From Geminicoccaceae bacterium (GTDB taxonomy: Bacteria > Pseudomonadota > Alphaproteobacteria > Geminicoccales > Geminicoccaceae): a stretch of 64,000 nucleotides of DNA. Each line of letters starts with the position of its first letter. The stretch's first letter is position 1. Position numbers and translations under genes: made by a program. Below are positions 1-7,165 of this stretch, in pieces. The DNA is taken from contig JANQPX010000040.1 of assembly GCA_028285265.1 (NCBI GenBank), positions 62,001-126,000 of the forward strand, written 5' to 3'. A model generated the notes under the pieces. That model saw nothing but the letters and a program-made list of their open reading frames with translations. It was not told the DNA's origin and did not search any database.

Positions 1-3000
1 CGAACGTCGTCCGGTACGGGCACCGCCTACGGTCGAGGCTGGGTCAATCCACGTCTGACCAGCCTGACGAACCTCGAGCTGTGGATTCATCGATCCGGCA
101 ACACGGTCGCGACACGGATGCAGGTTGCCGATCTGTCGGCCATCGCTTCCTCGTCGGACCAATCTGTAGACGTTGGCATTGCGTCTGAGACCGACACGGC
201 GCTGTCGATTTCGCCCGTCGGCGGCGTCACCTATACGCTTGCCGGCCAAATTGTCGAAGCGCAAACCCTCACGGATACTGCCGTTGGCGCGGTCTCGAAA
301 ACATTCGCAAGCACGTCCGTTAGCCAAGACGATGGAGCTGGCACTAGCGGTCGTTACATGCTTGGCGCTTTGGTGGCTGTCAGCAGCGCGACCGCCGATG
401 TCATCATCGACGAGGTTGCCTATGGGACTGAGACCCTAGCGCCAGACTCGCCAGGCCAACCGACTGCTTCTGGCCAGCCTGCAACGCGTACCTTCACGGC
501 TGGTGAATGGCCCACTGGGGCGAATGATCTCGTTGTTACCTGCTCGGGCGGCAACATCGATGCGATCGTCGTCTATCTGTTCGTCATCGAGGAAGTCGCC
601 GACGCTTGTCTCCCGCCATACGGCGCGACTCCAAGAACGGACACCTTCAACCGCCTGTCCATCAACCCGATGTGGACCTTTGACCAAGGCGACGGGTCGG
701 GCTCGTCCGTATCAATGGTCGAAAGTGGCGGCATCTACAACTTACGGATGTCGTTTGGCAGCCTTTCGGAAAGCCACTACGAGGCCAGAGGCCCAAACCT
801 TCAACAGCCTGTCTCTGATGGTGATTTCGACATCCACCTTCATAGAGACCAGATAGGCGGGTCAACCTGGATTGGTGGCCTGGTTGCTGAAGTCGCTAGC
901 GATGTCGGGACGTATGTTTTCGCCTCTCACTATTCCACTGAGAGCAGGTTTTTCGCGTTCTATATCAATGACACCGGGACAGGTGTCGTAGACGAGTCGG
1001 GAACCACCAATGAAAGTGAGTATCCAAGACTAGAGCGCGATGGCGACGATTTCACGATGTACGCGTCGAATGATGATGGCGACAGCTACATCGATATAGC
1101 GACCACAACCGTTTCGATGACGATTGCGCGCGTAGGTATAGCCCAAGGCACCTATAGCAACGACACGGGCGATGCCGAGTGCTACGAGTTCGTCAACCGG
1201 AACGGTCCAAGTCGAGACGTTCAGGACGGCGACACCGCGCTAGAATTCTTGAGCACGACGGCGGCGAGTGCCGAGACTGCTTCGCTCGCCTTCAGCGAGG
1301 ACACGGGCGGCGTTGGCGCTGGCCTCATCGATCTCGCCATCATCGCCGCTGATGATGCTGCGGGCACGATGACTGCCGGTGGCGACGATGAGCTGCTTGC
1401 CGAGGGCGTTCTCAGCAGTACCGATGGCATAAGATATGCGATCGTTGGTGCTCTCTCTCGTGTCGTGGGGACGACATCCGGCGCAACAGTTAGCGCTGAT
1501 TGGTCGGGATCGGCGAACGCATCGGCTGCGGGGCTTCAGTTCCGGGTCGAGCAACTGACGGCCAGCAGTGGCGACTCAGAGGTCGATGTTGGCACAGCTA
1601 TCGAGACAGACGCGGCACAGTCTGTCGAAGTCAGCCGTATTGTTGATGTCGGCCAAGCATCCGAAGCCGGTACGGCGCTATCGGTCGACGCCAACCGCCC
1701 TATCGATGTTGGTGCGGCGACCGAGACCGATGCAGCACTGTCGATCGCCATTACACGCGAGATAGCGGTCGGGACTGCCACCGAGACGGACGCAGCGCAA
1801 GCGATCACCATTACGCGCCAGGTGGCAGTTGGGCTCGCCTCAGAGGCCGATGCTGCTGCTGGTATAACGCCGCTCCAGCTTGTTGACGTCGGCACGGCTA
1901 CCGAAAGCAGTTCGGCGCTAACCGTCGAGATCACCAGAGCTGTCGAGCTGGGCGTAGCTTCTGAGACCGACACGGCGTTGGCGCTTGTTCTAACCGGCTC
2001 GACAATCGTTGGTCAGGCTTCGGAAACTGATTCTGCTTTTCAGATTCAGATTACGCGCTCTGTCGATGTCGGATTGGCATCTGAGGCAGATACAGCGCTC
2101 AGTGTGGCGATCGATAAGGCGATCGAGCTGGGCCTAGCGGAAGAGGCCGACAGTGCGCAATCGATCGCCATCACACGCGACGTCTCAGTGGGGCTATCCA
2201 CTGAAACGGACGCTGCACTAGCGATCGACCCGACGACAGCGATCGACGTCGGTCAGGCCGTCGAAAGCGATACCGCCCTCGATGTCGAAATCACAAGGTT
2301 TATCGACGTCGGCATCGCGATCGAGACCAACACTGCGCTGACGCTCGTCTCTGCAGGCGGCGCGATCGTTGGTCAGGCATCCGAGGCAGACGTCGCTCTT
2401 GCTGTCGAAATCACCCGATTTGTCGACGTCGGCACAGCGTCAGAAGCGGATTCAGCGTTCTCCGTCGAGCCTTCGAAGGCTGTCGACGTGGGCCTGGCGA
2501 GCGAGACAGATTCCGCGCTCGCCATCGCTTCGCAAGCAAACACCGAGATTGGTCAGTCAACAGAGAGCGACGCTGCCCTATCAATCGCGATCACACGCAT
2601 CGTCTCAGTTGGCACAGCAAATGAGACCGACACGGCGCTGGAAATCCTGCAAGTCGGCGGCTTCGTTGTCGGTGCCGCTACCGAGAGTGATGTTGCGCTT
2701 GGCGTCGCCATCACCCGAGAAGTCCCGGTACGCCTGGCATCTGAGAGCGAAACGGCCCAGGCCGTGGTGCCAACTAGGGAGTTGCAACTAGGCGTCGCCA
2801 CCGAGATCGACTCAGCGAATGGCATCGACGCATCGCCGTCCGTTTCTGTCGACCAGGCGGTCGAATCAGATGTCGCTCTTTCTATTGAGATCACTCGTTT
2901 CGTCGACGTGGGCCTGGCTGTAGAAACCGACACAGCGTTGGCGGTGACGATTGGCGTTCCTGAAGCCTCGATCTTCTTGGAGGGCAGGGCGGGTGCTTCG

Positions 3001-3117
3001 ATCGCGCTCAGTGGTAGCGCCGGAAGCACGATAGCGCTCAGCGGTAATACCGGAAGTTCCGCCGAACTCGACGGCTCATCGAGCGGCACGTATACATTGG
3101 AAGGAAGCTCAACCTAA
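1..3117 (+). CDS. Large repeat-containing phage tail-type protein, 5' partial
   Basis: The reading frame is open from the first base, so the protein starts upstream of the window and the ATG at 118 is probably internal. At least 1038 residues are present. The visible layout is an N-terminal stretch, one copy of a 20-residue repeat (nt 163-222), a globular region of about 450 residues, 23 tandem copies of the same repeat (nt 1579-2958), and a short Gly/Ser/Ala-rich tail with about five copies of an 11-residue beta-like motif. The repeat consensus is roughly VDVGxAxETDxALxIxITR. Low charge, many Thr/Ser/Val residues and a position at the end of a prophage suggest a structural tail, fibre or adhesin protein. 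That role is inferred; no named domain was recognised. It overlaps the next gene by one base. Confidence 0.7.
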   Translation, partial: RTSSGTGTAYGRGWVNPRLTSLTNLELWIHRSGNTVATRMQVADLSAIASSSDQSVDVGIASETDTALSISPVGGVTYTLAGQIVEAQTLTDTAVGAVSKTFASTSVSQDDGAGTSGRYMLGALVAVSSATADVIIDEVAYGTETLAPDSPGQPTASGQPATRTFTAGEWPTGANDLVVTCSGGNIDAIVVYLFVIEEVADACLPPYGATPRTDTFNRLSINPMWTFDQGDGSGSSVSMVESGGIYNLRMSFGSLSESHYEARGPNLQQPVSDGDFDIHLHRDQIGGSTWIGGLVAEVASDVGTYVFASHYSTESRFFAFYINDTGTGVVDESGTTNESEYPRLERDGDDFTMYASNDDGDSYIDIATTTVSMTIARVGIAQGTYSNDTGDAECYEFVNRNGPSRDVQDGDTALEFLSTTAASAETASLAFSEDTGGVGAGLIDLAIIAADDAAGTMTAGGDDELLAEGVLSSTDGIRYAIVGALSRVVGTTSGATVSADWSGSANASAAGLQFRVEQLTASSGDSEVDVGTAIETDAAQSVEVSRIVDVGQASEAGTALSVDANRPIDVGAATETDAALSIAITREIAVGTATETDAAQAITITRQVAVGLASEADAAAGITPLQLVDVGTATESSSALTVEITRAVELGVASETDTALALVLTGSTIVGQASETDSAFQIQITRSVDVGLASEADTALSVAIDKAIELGLAEEADSAQSIAITRDVSVGLSTETDAALAIDPTTAIDVGQAVESDTALDVEITRFIDVGIAIETNTALTLVSAGGAIVGQASEADVALAVEITRFVDVGTASEADSAFSVEPSKAVDVGLASETDSALAIASQANTEIGQSTESDAALSIAITRIVSVGTANETDTALEILQVGGFVVGAATESDVALGVAITREVPVRLASESETAQAVVPTRELQLGVATEIDSANGIDASPSVSVDQAVESDVALSIEITRFVDVGLAVETDTALAVTIGVPEASIFLEGRAGASIALSGSAGSTIALSGNTGSSAELDGSSSGTYTLEGSST
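163..222 (+). repeat. Detached copy of the 20-residue repeat
   Basis: One 60-base unit coding for SVDVGIASETDTALSISPVG, clearly the same repeat as the array that begins at 1579 but separated from it by about 450 codons of unrelated sequence. A domain may have been inserted after the first unit, or the array may have expanded only on the far side. Confidence 0.7.
1579..2958 (+). repeat. In-frame tandem array, 23 units of 60 bp
   Basis: Read by translation: 23 consecutive 20-residue units, each with the pattern [VI]-D-V-G-x-A-x-E-[TS/A]-D-x-A-x-x-[IV]-x-[IV]-T-R. Unit length never varies, although the DNA differs at many synonymous sites, so the array is old and held by selection on the protein rather than freshly amplified. 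The Gly at position 5 and Glu at position 9 are the most constant. Regular 20-residue spacing suggests a beta-solenoid or fibrous stalk. Confidence 0.85.
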
Positions 3118-3479
3118 TGACCGTATCAGGCCAAGATTTTGGAACGGCCGACGGCGCACCTGTCGTCATCGGAAAAACCTTCGTGGTCGAGTTCACAATC
3201 GCTGATTTGCAGTCAAGCGAGGTTTCGTCTGCTGAGTGGATACTGGCCGACGAGGATCCGGGCCCGGGGACGCCGACTATCCTGGTCACGAAAACTGTCG
3301 GCTCGGGGATCGTGCTGATAGACAGCGGTGACGACCTTCAGGTCACCGTCACCGTCGACCCGAGCGACACGGAAGACTTGGACGCCAGCGACTACTTCCA
3401 TCGCCTTGACTATGTCCACACCGATGGCAGCGAGTTTGAGGCGGCGAGGGGGACTGCAAGGCTCACGGGTCGTGTCTAG
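3117..3479 (+). CDS. Small prophage structural-type protein
   Basis: A 120-residue acidic, beta-strand-rich protein with no signal peptide or membrane segment. Its ATG overlaps the stop of the tail protein by one base (TAATG), so the two are translationally coupled. Small proteins of this kind often follow tail fibre genes in prophages and may be accessory tail or chaperone proteins, but no specific family was recognised. Confidence 0.6.
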   Translation: MTVSGQDFGTADGAPVVIGKTFVVEFTIADLQSSEVSSAEWILADEDPGPGTPTILVTKTVGSGIVLIDSGDDLQVTVTVDPSDTEDLDASDYFHRLDYVHTDGSEFEAARGTARLTGRV

Positions 3480-3626
3480 CTATAGAAGATCTAGAAGCGC
3501 ATTTCCGGCGCGGATTGTCGCGGTACAACTTGAAAAGTGAAGTCTGGTCACCTTGCGGACGGTACAGAGGAACTGTATCTTGCTGAAAAGCGACGGCAAT
3601 TGATTGAACTATAGTCCGATACTTGA

Positions 3627-4217
3627 ATGAGTCTGGAAGTCATGTGGAAATTCAGTTTTTCAGCAGCGCTTTTGGTCGCCATCCATAGTGCTCTGATTGA
3701 TTCGATTTCAGTCTCCGCGAGCGAGAAAATAACAATCGATCAAACCAATGTCGCCACCTCTAGGCTGTCGGCCCCATACATGATCCCGGCTGATAATCAA
3801 TTTTTGCCCTACGCTGAAATGTGGCCGCGAGTCCTCGGAGCCAGCGAAGACGGGAGAAGACTGTTTCAACTTTTTTCAGAAGCAGCAATTCAAGACCCCG
3901 CGTTAGGAGCATCAATTGAGGATCTATTCGTTGAACTAGCGCGGGTCAGAGAACAGTTGTTGAACAAACCTGAAGAGGTGGATTCCGCTGGAGGCGACAA
4001 GGAAGCAGCTCTGAAAGAAGCCATAGCAGATGCAGATAAGTCTCATGCTGCTCTGAAAGACCAGCTAGATGAAGACCTATCAACGACAGAGGCCAAATTC
4101 CAAAGTGTAGCGTTTGGATGCCTCAACGACAGGCGCAAGTGCTCAGAGTTTGGCTTTGGCTATTTGGACTGCGAGCTCACCATGATCATGTGCTTCCTGG
4201 AAGTCGTACTGGACTGA
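3627..4217 (+). CDS. Exported hypothetical protein with C-terminal cysteine cluster
   Basis: 196 residues from the ATG at 3627. A second ATG at 3642 would give a more typical signal peptide beginning MWKFSFSAALLVAI, and may be the true start. A hydrophobic N-terminus is followed by a soluble domain. Residues about 125-165 are rich in Ala, Glu, Lys and Asp and may form a coiled coil. Four cysteines lie in the last 35 residues (CLNDRRKC, then C, then C), which fits disulfides outside the cytoplasm. Base composition is more AT-rich than in the chromosomal genes. The gene is the last plus-strand one before the opposing micro-gene cassette. Function unknown; it may be a prophage cargo gene. Confidence 0.55.
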   Translation: MSLEVMWKFSFSAALLVAIHSALIDSISVSASEKITIDQTNVATSRLSAPYMIPADNQFLPYAEMWPRVLGASEDGRRLFQLFSEAAIQDPALGASIEDLFVELARVREQLLNKPEEVDSAGGDKEAALKEAIADADKSHAALKDQLDEDLSTTEAKFQSVAFGCLNDRRKCSEFGFGYLDCELTMIMCFLEVVLD

Positions 4218-4255
4218 GGCGGCGCGATGAACGTCTTCGCCAATGCTGCCGTGAG

Positions 4256-4339
4256 TCAGCGATAGATCCATGCGACCAGGCAAATCGCCAATACGACGAC
4301 AGAGACGCTCGCCAAGCACAGGGTAAGAAACATCCCCAT
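4256..4339 (-). CDS. 27-residue single-pass membrane micropeptide
   Basis: ATG at 4339 overlaps the TGA of the upstream gene by one base (TGATG). The peptide begins MGMFLTLCLASVSVVVLAIC and ends LVAWIYR, so it is almost entirely one transmembrane helix with a basic end. An in-frame ATG 12 bases upstream would give 31 residues. It is the last member of the minus-strand cassette. Small single-helix proteins in phage are sometimes holins or spanin parts, but no lysis enzyme was recognised here. The gene is short, so confidence rests on the overlap pattern it shares with its neighbours. Confidence 0.45.
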   Translation of the reverse strand: MGMFLTLCLASVSVVVLAICLVAWIYR

Positions 4340-4608
4340 CAGTTTCGTCCCCATGAACCGTTGCCGATGAAATAGCCCGCGATTAGCGCGAGGACGACCG
4401 CTAGCACCATAGGGAGTGCGCCAACCGGCGCGCGTGCGTGCGACTCGTATCGAAAAAACGCTTCTTTGATGAAGCCTTCCACGAAGTGTCCCTCATCGGC
4501 GGATCTGAGATGGGGCCTAATGCCCTCCATGATCTCTTGCGTTGCCTGGCGGATGTTGGGGTCGTTGGAGTCGGGGAGATAATCCATCTTTTGCGGTACC
4601 GGCCTCAC
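4339..4608 (-). CDS. Tail-anchored small membrane protein (copy B)
   Basis: 89 residues from a GTG at 4608 that overlaps the preceding stop (GTGA), the arrangement used throughout this cassette. An internal ATG at 4587 is the alternative. A soluble helical N-terminal part of about 60 residues is followed by one C-terminal transmembrane helix (VLAVVLALIAGYFIG). It aligns with the protein encoded just upstream (4605-4847): both share NI-x4-Q-x-I, then H-[IL]-R, EG-x2-V and a C-terminal helix ending IG. The two are therefore likely tandem duplicates. Function unknown; the cytoplasmic domain held to the inner membrane suggests a scaffold, inhibitor or exclusion factor. Confidence 0.55.
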   Translation of the reverse strand: MRPVPQKMDYLPDSNDPNIRQATQEIMEGIRPHLRSADEGHFVEGFIKEAFFRYESHARAPVGALPMVLAVVLALIAGYFIGNGSWGRN

Positions 4609-4847
4609 AAAAGTGTGCCTATGAGAAGCCCTACAGCCAGCCCGGAAAGGCCAGTCATAGCGATTGCCCAACGGTGCGAATGCAGTTTCAAGTTGCGCGC
4701 CTCGTGAGCGTACAACTCGTCCGAAAGTGCGCTTACGAGGTCACCTTCGCGAATTCCACGGATGTGCGCACCCAGGCGCTTTTTGATCGACTGGCACGTC
4801 GCGGTAATGTTGGCTTCTGTACGATCGTGAAGCTCGACAGCGTTCAT
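4605..4847 (-). CDS. Tail-anchored small membrane protein (copy A)
   Basis: 80 residues; ATG overlaps the upstream stop by four bases (ATGA). A charged helical domain (residues 1-58) is followed by one C-terminal transmembrane helix, residues about 60-79. It is homologous by eye to the next gene downstream, which also ends in a membrane helix. With a cytoplasmic N-terminus it would sit as a tail-anchored protein. No known family recognised. Confidence 0.55.
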   Translation of the reverse strand: MNAVELHDRTEANITATCQSIKKRLGAHIRGIREGDLVSALSDELYAHEARNLKLHSHRWAIAMTGLSGLAVGLLIGTLL

Positions 4848-5128
4848 GGATGATCCTCAATGGTTGACCGGCCAAGATCGATGCCGCGTGACCGCAAAAG
4901 GACGAATGCCCCTACGCGCTCTTCCATCTCGGCAAGATCCTCGAGTCCGAAAGGCCTGCGGAAAAGGATGACTTCTTCGGATGCCATGCGCGCCGGGGGT
5001 GCATCTCGTGGTGGCAATGAGTGCACGTCTTTGAAGGCGTCTTTGACGGCCCAACCGAACAGCAGCGCGCCTGAGGAAGCCGAGCACAGAATCAGAAGGC
5101 TTGTTGCCTTAGAGACTTGAAGCGGCAT
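4844..5128 (-). CDS. Small N-terminally anchored membrane protein of the prophage cassette
   Basis: 94 residues with a hydrophobic stretch at 8-29 (LLILCSASSGALLFGWAV) that could be a membrane anchor, followed by a proline-rich linker and an acidic region around EDLAEMEERVGAF. The cysteine at residue 15 is not in a clean lipobox. The ATG overlaps the stop of the upstream acyl-carrier-like gene by one base (TAATG). Function unknown. Confidence 0.5.
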   Translation of the reverse strand: MPLQVSKATSLLILCSASSGALLFGWAVKDAFKDVHSLPPRDAPPARMASEEVILFRRPFGLEDLAEMEERVGAFVLLRSRGIDLGRSTIEDHP

Positions 5129-5400
5129 TAGACGTCGTCCAGCTCCAAGCCTTCGTTGGCAAGAATCATCAGGTCGCCAAGGGTGCCTACGGTCAGGGCT
5201 TGGTCAGGCAGCGTCCAATCGATCAAGTCCTCGATGGTCAGGATCAGCTCTACGTTTCCTATGCCGTCGGGCATGATGTGATCGATTTTGGTCTCTTCAT
5301 TGAGCCGGTCGAGCGACATAACTTGATCGACGCCTAGATGCTGCTGCAGCGCCTCGTGAATGACTTCCAAGGTCAGTCGCCGACGGTTCAAGCCGCTCAT
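5128..5400 (-). CDS. Acyl-carrier-protein-like protein lacking the phosphopantetheine serine
   Basis: 90 residues, the usual ACP length. The order of motifs matches an ACP: a first helix (EVIHEALQQHLGV), a loop, then PDGIGNVELILTIEDLIDWT in the place of the DSLDxVELxxxxEExF helix-II motif, followed by LPDQALTVGTLGDLMILANE, which matches the IPDEExxxxxTVxDxxxYI end of ACPs. The attachment serine is replaced by Gly (about residue 46), so it cannot carry phosphopantetheine in the normal way. Translation should be strong: AGGAGGTGACGG lies just before the ATG. Similarity is judged by eye. A helical bundle used for protein-protein binding is a reasonable reading; an unrelated fold cannot be excluded. 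Confidence 0.55.
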   Translation of the reverse strand: MSGLNRRRLTLEVIHEALQQHLGVDQVMSLDRLNEETKIDHIMPDGIGNVELILTIEDLIDWTLPDQALTVGTLGDLMILANEGLELDDV

Positions 5401-5753
5401 CCGTCACCTCCTTCATTGAGACGATCATCGTCTTCGAGTTGTTGTTGTTCTTCTTCGTGGAGTTCGAGCACAGCGCTAAAGAGCCATTTGGGGCCGTCAG
5501 CGAATCCGTCCCTTTGCCAACGTGATGACAGGTGGAAGGCGACTTCGAGTGCGCTCTTTTGATTGTCTTTGGACCACACGCGGACAACGCGCTTGTACTC
5601 GGCAATGGTCTTCTCGTAGGGATCACGACCGTATTTATCGATGAGCTGGCCCCGTGCCCTTCCCATCGCTGCCTTCGCGATGAGAACGGCGGCAACATCT
5701 CGGGCGGCGCTCATTGGCATCTCGTCATCGATTGGGTGCTCAAGCTCGCTCAT
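5397..5753 (-). CDS. Acidic hypothetical protein of the prophage cassette
   Basis: 118 residues from the ATG at 5753, chosen because it overlaps the upstream stop as ATGA; an upstream in-frame start at 5789 would run into the previous gene. The protein is helical, with a basic middle (KTIAEYKRVVRVWSKDNQK) and a strongly acidic tail (HEEEEQQQ-type, DDDRLNEGGDG). No signal or membrane segment. The pattern of an acidic disordered tail on a small helical domain is common in phage proteins that bind other proteins. Function unknown. Confidence 0.5.
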   Translation of the reverse strand: MSELEHPIDDEMPMSAARDVAAVLIAKAAMGRARGQLIDKYGRDPYEKTIAEYKRVVRVWSKDNQKSALEVAFHLSSRWQRDGFADGPKWLFSAVLELHEEEQQQLEDDDRLNEGGDG

Positions 5754-5986
5754 GGCGTCTGATCCGTTTCGATGTCGTCTGACAACCACTCGGCTCGGCC
5801 GATGTAGGCCATCTCATCTGTCCTGGCCCGGTAGTAGGCACGACCATGGCCGGGGGTGATGGTGAAACCGATCGCCCCCCAGCCTTTCCATTCCGAGATG
5901 ATCATGAAGCTCGCGCCGAACGGTGCCCTGACCTTTTCGGGGTCGAGCTGGACGACATCGCCGGGTTTTAGTGGGGCCTCGATCAC
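5750..5986 (-). CDS. Small phage-type conserved hypothetical protein
   Basis: 78 residues from a GTG at 5986 overlapping the upstream stop (GTGA). It opens VIEAPLKPGDVVQLDPEKVR and continues through FMIISEWKGWGAIGF to GRAYYRARTDEMAYIGRAEW. A 'KPGDVVQL...WGA.G...YYRA..DEMEYVG' layout is familiar from small uncharacterised proteins of tailed phages, which supports the prophage nature of the cassette. It looks like a small SH3-like or beta-barrel domain. No function is known to me. Confidence 0.6.
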   Translation of the reverse strand: MIEAPLKPGDVVQLDPEKVRAPFGASFMIISEWKGWGAIGFTITPGHGRAYYRARTDEMAYIGRAEWLSDDIETDQTP

Positions 5987-6348
5987 GACGACTTCTCCCC
6001 TGGCGGGGAGCGCCTGACGAGTGCTTGCTCGTCTTCGGTCAGATCTTCGTCGAAGATGCAACCATTCGTGACGTCGTCGATATGATTCTTGACGAGCCAA
6101 TCGGCGGGATAGCCCTCATTTGGGACGATCTCGATATCGACCTCGATTCGTTCCCTCTTGATTTCGCCGTCCTGGATGACGAACAACCCGTCATCATCTT
6201 TGGCATGCCGCACCACCCAACCTTCTTCGGCATTCGCCTCGATGATTTCGCGAAAGCTGTGCTTCGTGCCCTTTGCGCGCACTTCAAGGTGGTAATGGAA
6301 ATGAGGGATGGCTCTATGCCCGTGGGCATAGCGAAAGCGTCTCGTCAT
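5983..6348 (-). CDS. Hypothetical protein of the prophage cassette
   Basis: 121 residues, ATG overlapping the upstream stop (ATGA). A basic, His-rich start (RYAHGHRAIPHFHYHLEVR) leads into an alpha/beta region containing EEGWVVRHAKDDDGLFVI, ending in a charged tail. No signal peptide or membrane segment. The string of histidines could bind metal, but this is speculative. Not recognised. Confidence 0.5.
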   Translation of the reverse strand: MTRRFRYAHGHRAIPHFHYHLEVRAKGTKHSFREIIEANAEEGWVVRHAKDDDGLFVIQDGEIKRERIEVDIEIVPNEGYPADWLVKNHIDDVTNGCIFDEDLTEDEQALVRRSPPGEKSS

Positions 6349-6473
6349 CGCGCCCTCCGCCAGATTTCTGGGTTAGAGGAGGCGCGACGCTTTTTTTCTC
6401 GACGCAGGACGAAAAAAATTATCGCCGAAACGATCCAGGCCACGACGATGGGGGCCAGAAAAAGCCCTAACAC
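6345..6473 (-). CDS. 42-residue membrane protein, first gene of the cassette
   Basis: The frame could begin at a GTG at 6527, but that lies inside an inverted repeat. A GTG at 6473 has a good ribosome site (CGGAG eight bases upstream) and gives VLGLFLAPIVVAWIVSAIIFF followed by a strongly basic end (RREKKRR...). This is one transmembrane helix with a cytoplasmic positive tail. It opens the cassette that runs leftward to 4256. Function unknown. Confidence 0.5.
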   Translation of the reverse strand: MLGLFLAPIVVAWIVSAIIFFVLRREKKRRASSNPEIWRRAR

Positions 6474-6492
6474 GTCATGGCTCCGAAAAAAT

Positions 6493-6528
6493 CGTGTGTC
6501 AAAAACGTGCCAGTTTTTCTGACACACG
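6493..6528. promoter_or_regulatory. Inverted repeat in front of the prophage cassette
   Basis: CGTGTGTCA at 6493-6501 is repeated in inverse form as TGACACACG at 6520-6528; the arms are exact over 9 bases and partly extend inward (AAAAC/GTTTT). It lies about 20 bases upstream of the first cassette start, so an operator for a phage repressor is likely. A transcript hairpin is the alternative. Confidence 0.5.
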
Positions 6529-6545
6529 CCTGTCGTTCGTTGTCG

Positions 6546-6582
6546 TTAGCTGACGTTGGGGGTGAATCCCAACAGTAGCTAA
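6546..6582. other. Imperfect 15-base inverted repeat between tRNA-Thr and the cassette
   Basis: The left arm TTAGCTGACGTTGGG (6546-6560) and the right arm CCCAACAGTAGCTAA (6568-6582) pair with three internal mismatches round a 7-base loop. It lies 24 bases beyond the 3' end of the tRNA gene. It might end the tRNA transcript, though there is no T run, or it might be an arm-type recombination or regulatory site near the presumed attachment site. Confidence 0.45.
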
Positions 6583-6606
6583 GTCCTTGATTTATCGTGG
6601 GGAAAG

Positions 6607-6681
6607 TGGTGCCGCCAGAAAGATTTGAACTTTCGACCTCACCCTTACCAAGGGTGCGCTCTACCCCTGAGCTATGGCGGC
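6607..6681 (-). tRNA. tRNA-Thr (anticodon GGU), probable prophage attachment site
   Basis: On the minus strand the sequence folds as a cloverleaf: acceptor GCCGCCA/TGGCGGC, D arm with AGCTCAGGGGTAGAGC, anticodon stem CACCC/GGGTG with loop TTGGTAA (anticodon GGT), T loop GTTCAAATC, discriminator A and an encoded CCA. The 3' end faces the phage-like genes at 1-6.6 kb, as expected when an integrase recombines into the 3' half of a tRNA gene and keeps it intact. No integrase lies in the window, so the attachment claim is inferred. Confidence 0.95.
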
Positions 6682-6843
6682 TGACCTATCGACGCTTCAT
6701 GCCACAGTGGCGGCGGAGGTGCAAGCCTTTGAGCAGGAGCTCGTTTCAAGGTCGCACTGCAATGAACATGCTTGTCTGCTGGAGTGTTGGCGGCGTAGAA
6801 ACGGGTGGTTCGCAAACACGCAATCGTTGGAACAGACTAGGTC

Positions 6844-7032
6844 ATGACAGACCGGGAAAGACAGCAACCGAATCTGACCCCCAGCAAAAAGGCTGATAAG
6901 GCAGCGCGCGGTGATCGTCTTGCAGCTGAGATGCGCAAGAATCTGATGAAGCGAAAGCAGCAGCAACGGCAAAAGTCGGACATTGCTATTGAAGCAAACG
7001 GTGAATCCGGTGGGTCGGACGATCAAGGCTGA
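6844..7032 (+). CDS. Small basic conserved protein upstream of murA
   Basis: 62 residues: a basic, Lys/Arg/Gln-rich helix (AARGDRLAAEMRKNLMKRKQ) with a polar, probably disordered C-terminus. Very small proteins of this composition lie just before murA in many alphaproteobacteria, which supports it as a real gene despite its size. It is separated from murA by 133 bases. Function unknown; a nucleic-acid or membrane-surface contact would fit the charge. Confidence 0.7.
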   Translation: MTDRERQQPNLTPSKKADKAARGDRLAAEMRKNLMKRKQQQRQKSDIAIEANGESGGSDDQG

Positions 7033-7165
7033 ACGCGCCGTTCAGCTCTAATTCATGCACCTTCTTGAAGGCTCCTCGGTCATCTCCTAGAAACCACGAT
7101 GCTATGCGCCGGCAGGTTTCGGCCGATGGCTATTCGGCGCCAGCCTTGAAACGGACGGAAGAGTA

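Noticed and set aside
163..2958. CRISPR array
   Set aside because: The repeat has no unique spacers and codes for protein in one frame.
1536..3089. Long minus-strand frames opposite the repeat array
   Set aside because: They are shadows produced by the regular codon pattern of the repeats; they have no start signal.
6597..6896. 99-codon plus-strand frame
   Set aside because: It runs antisense through the whole tRNA-Thr gene.
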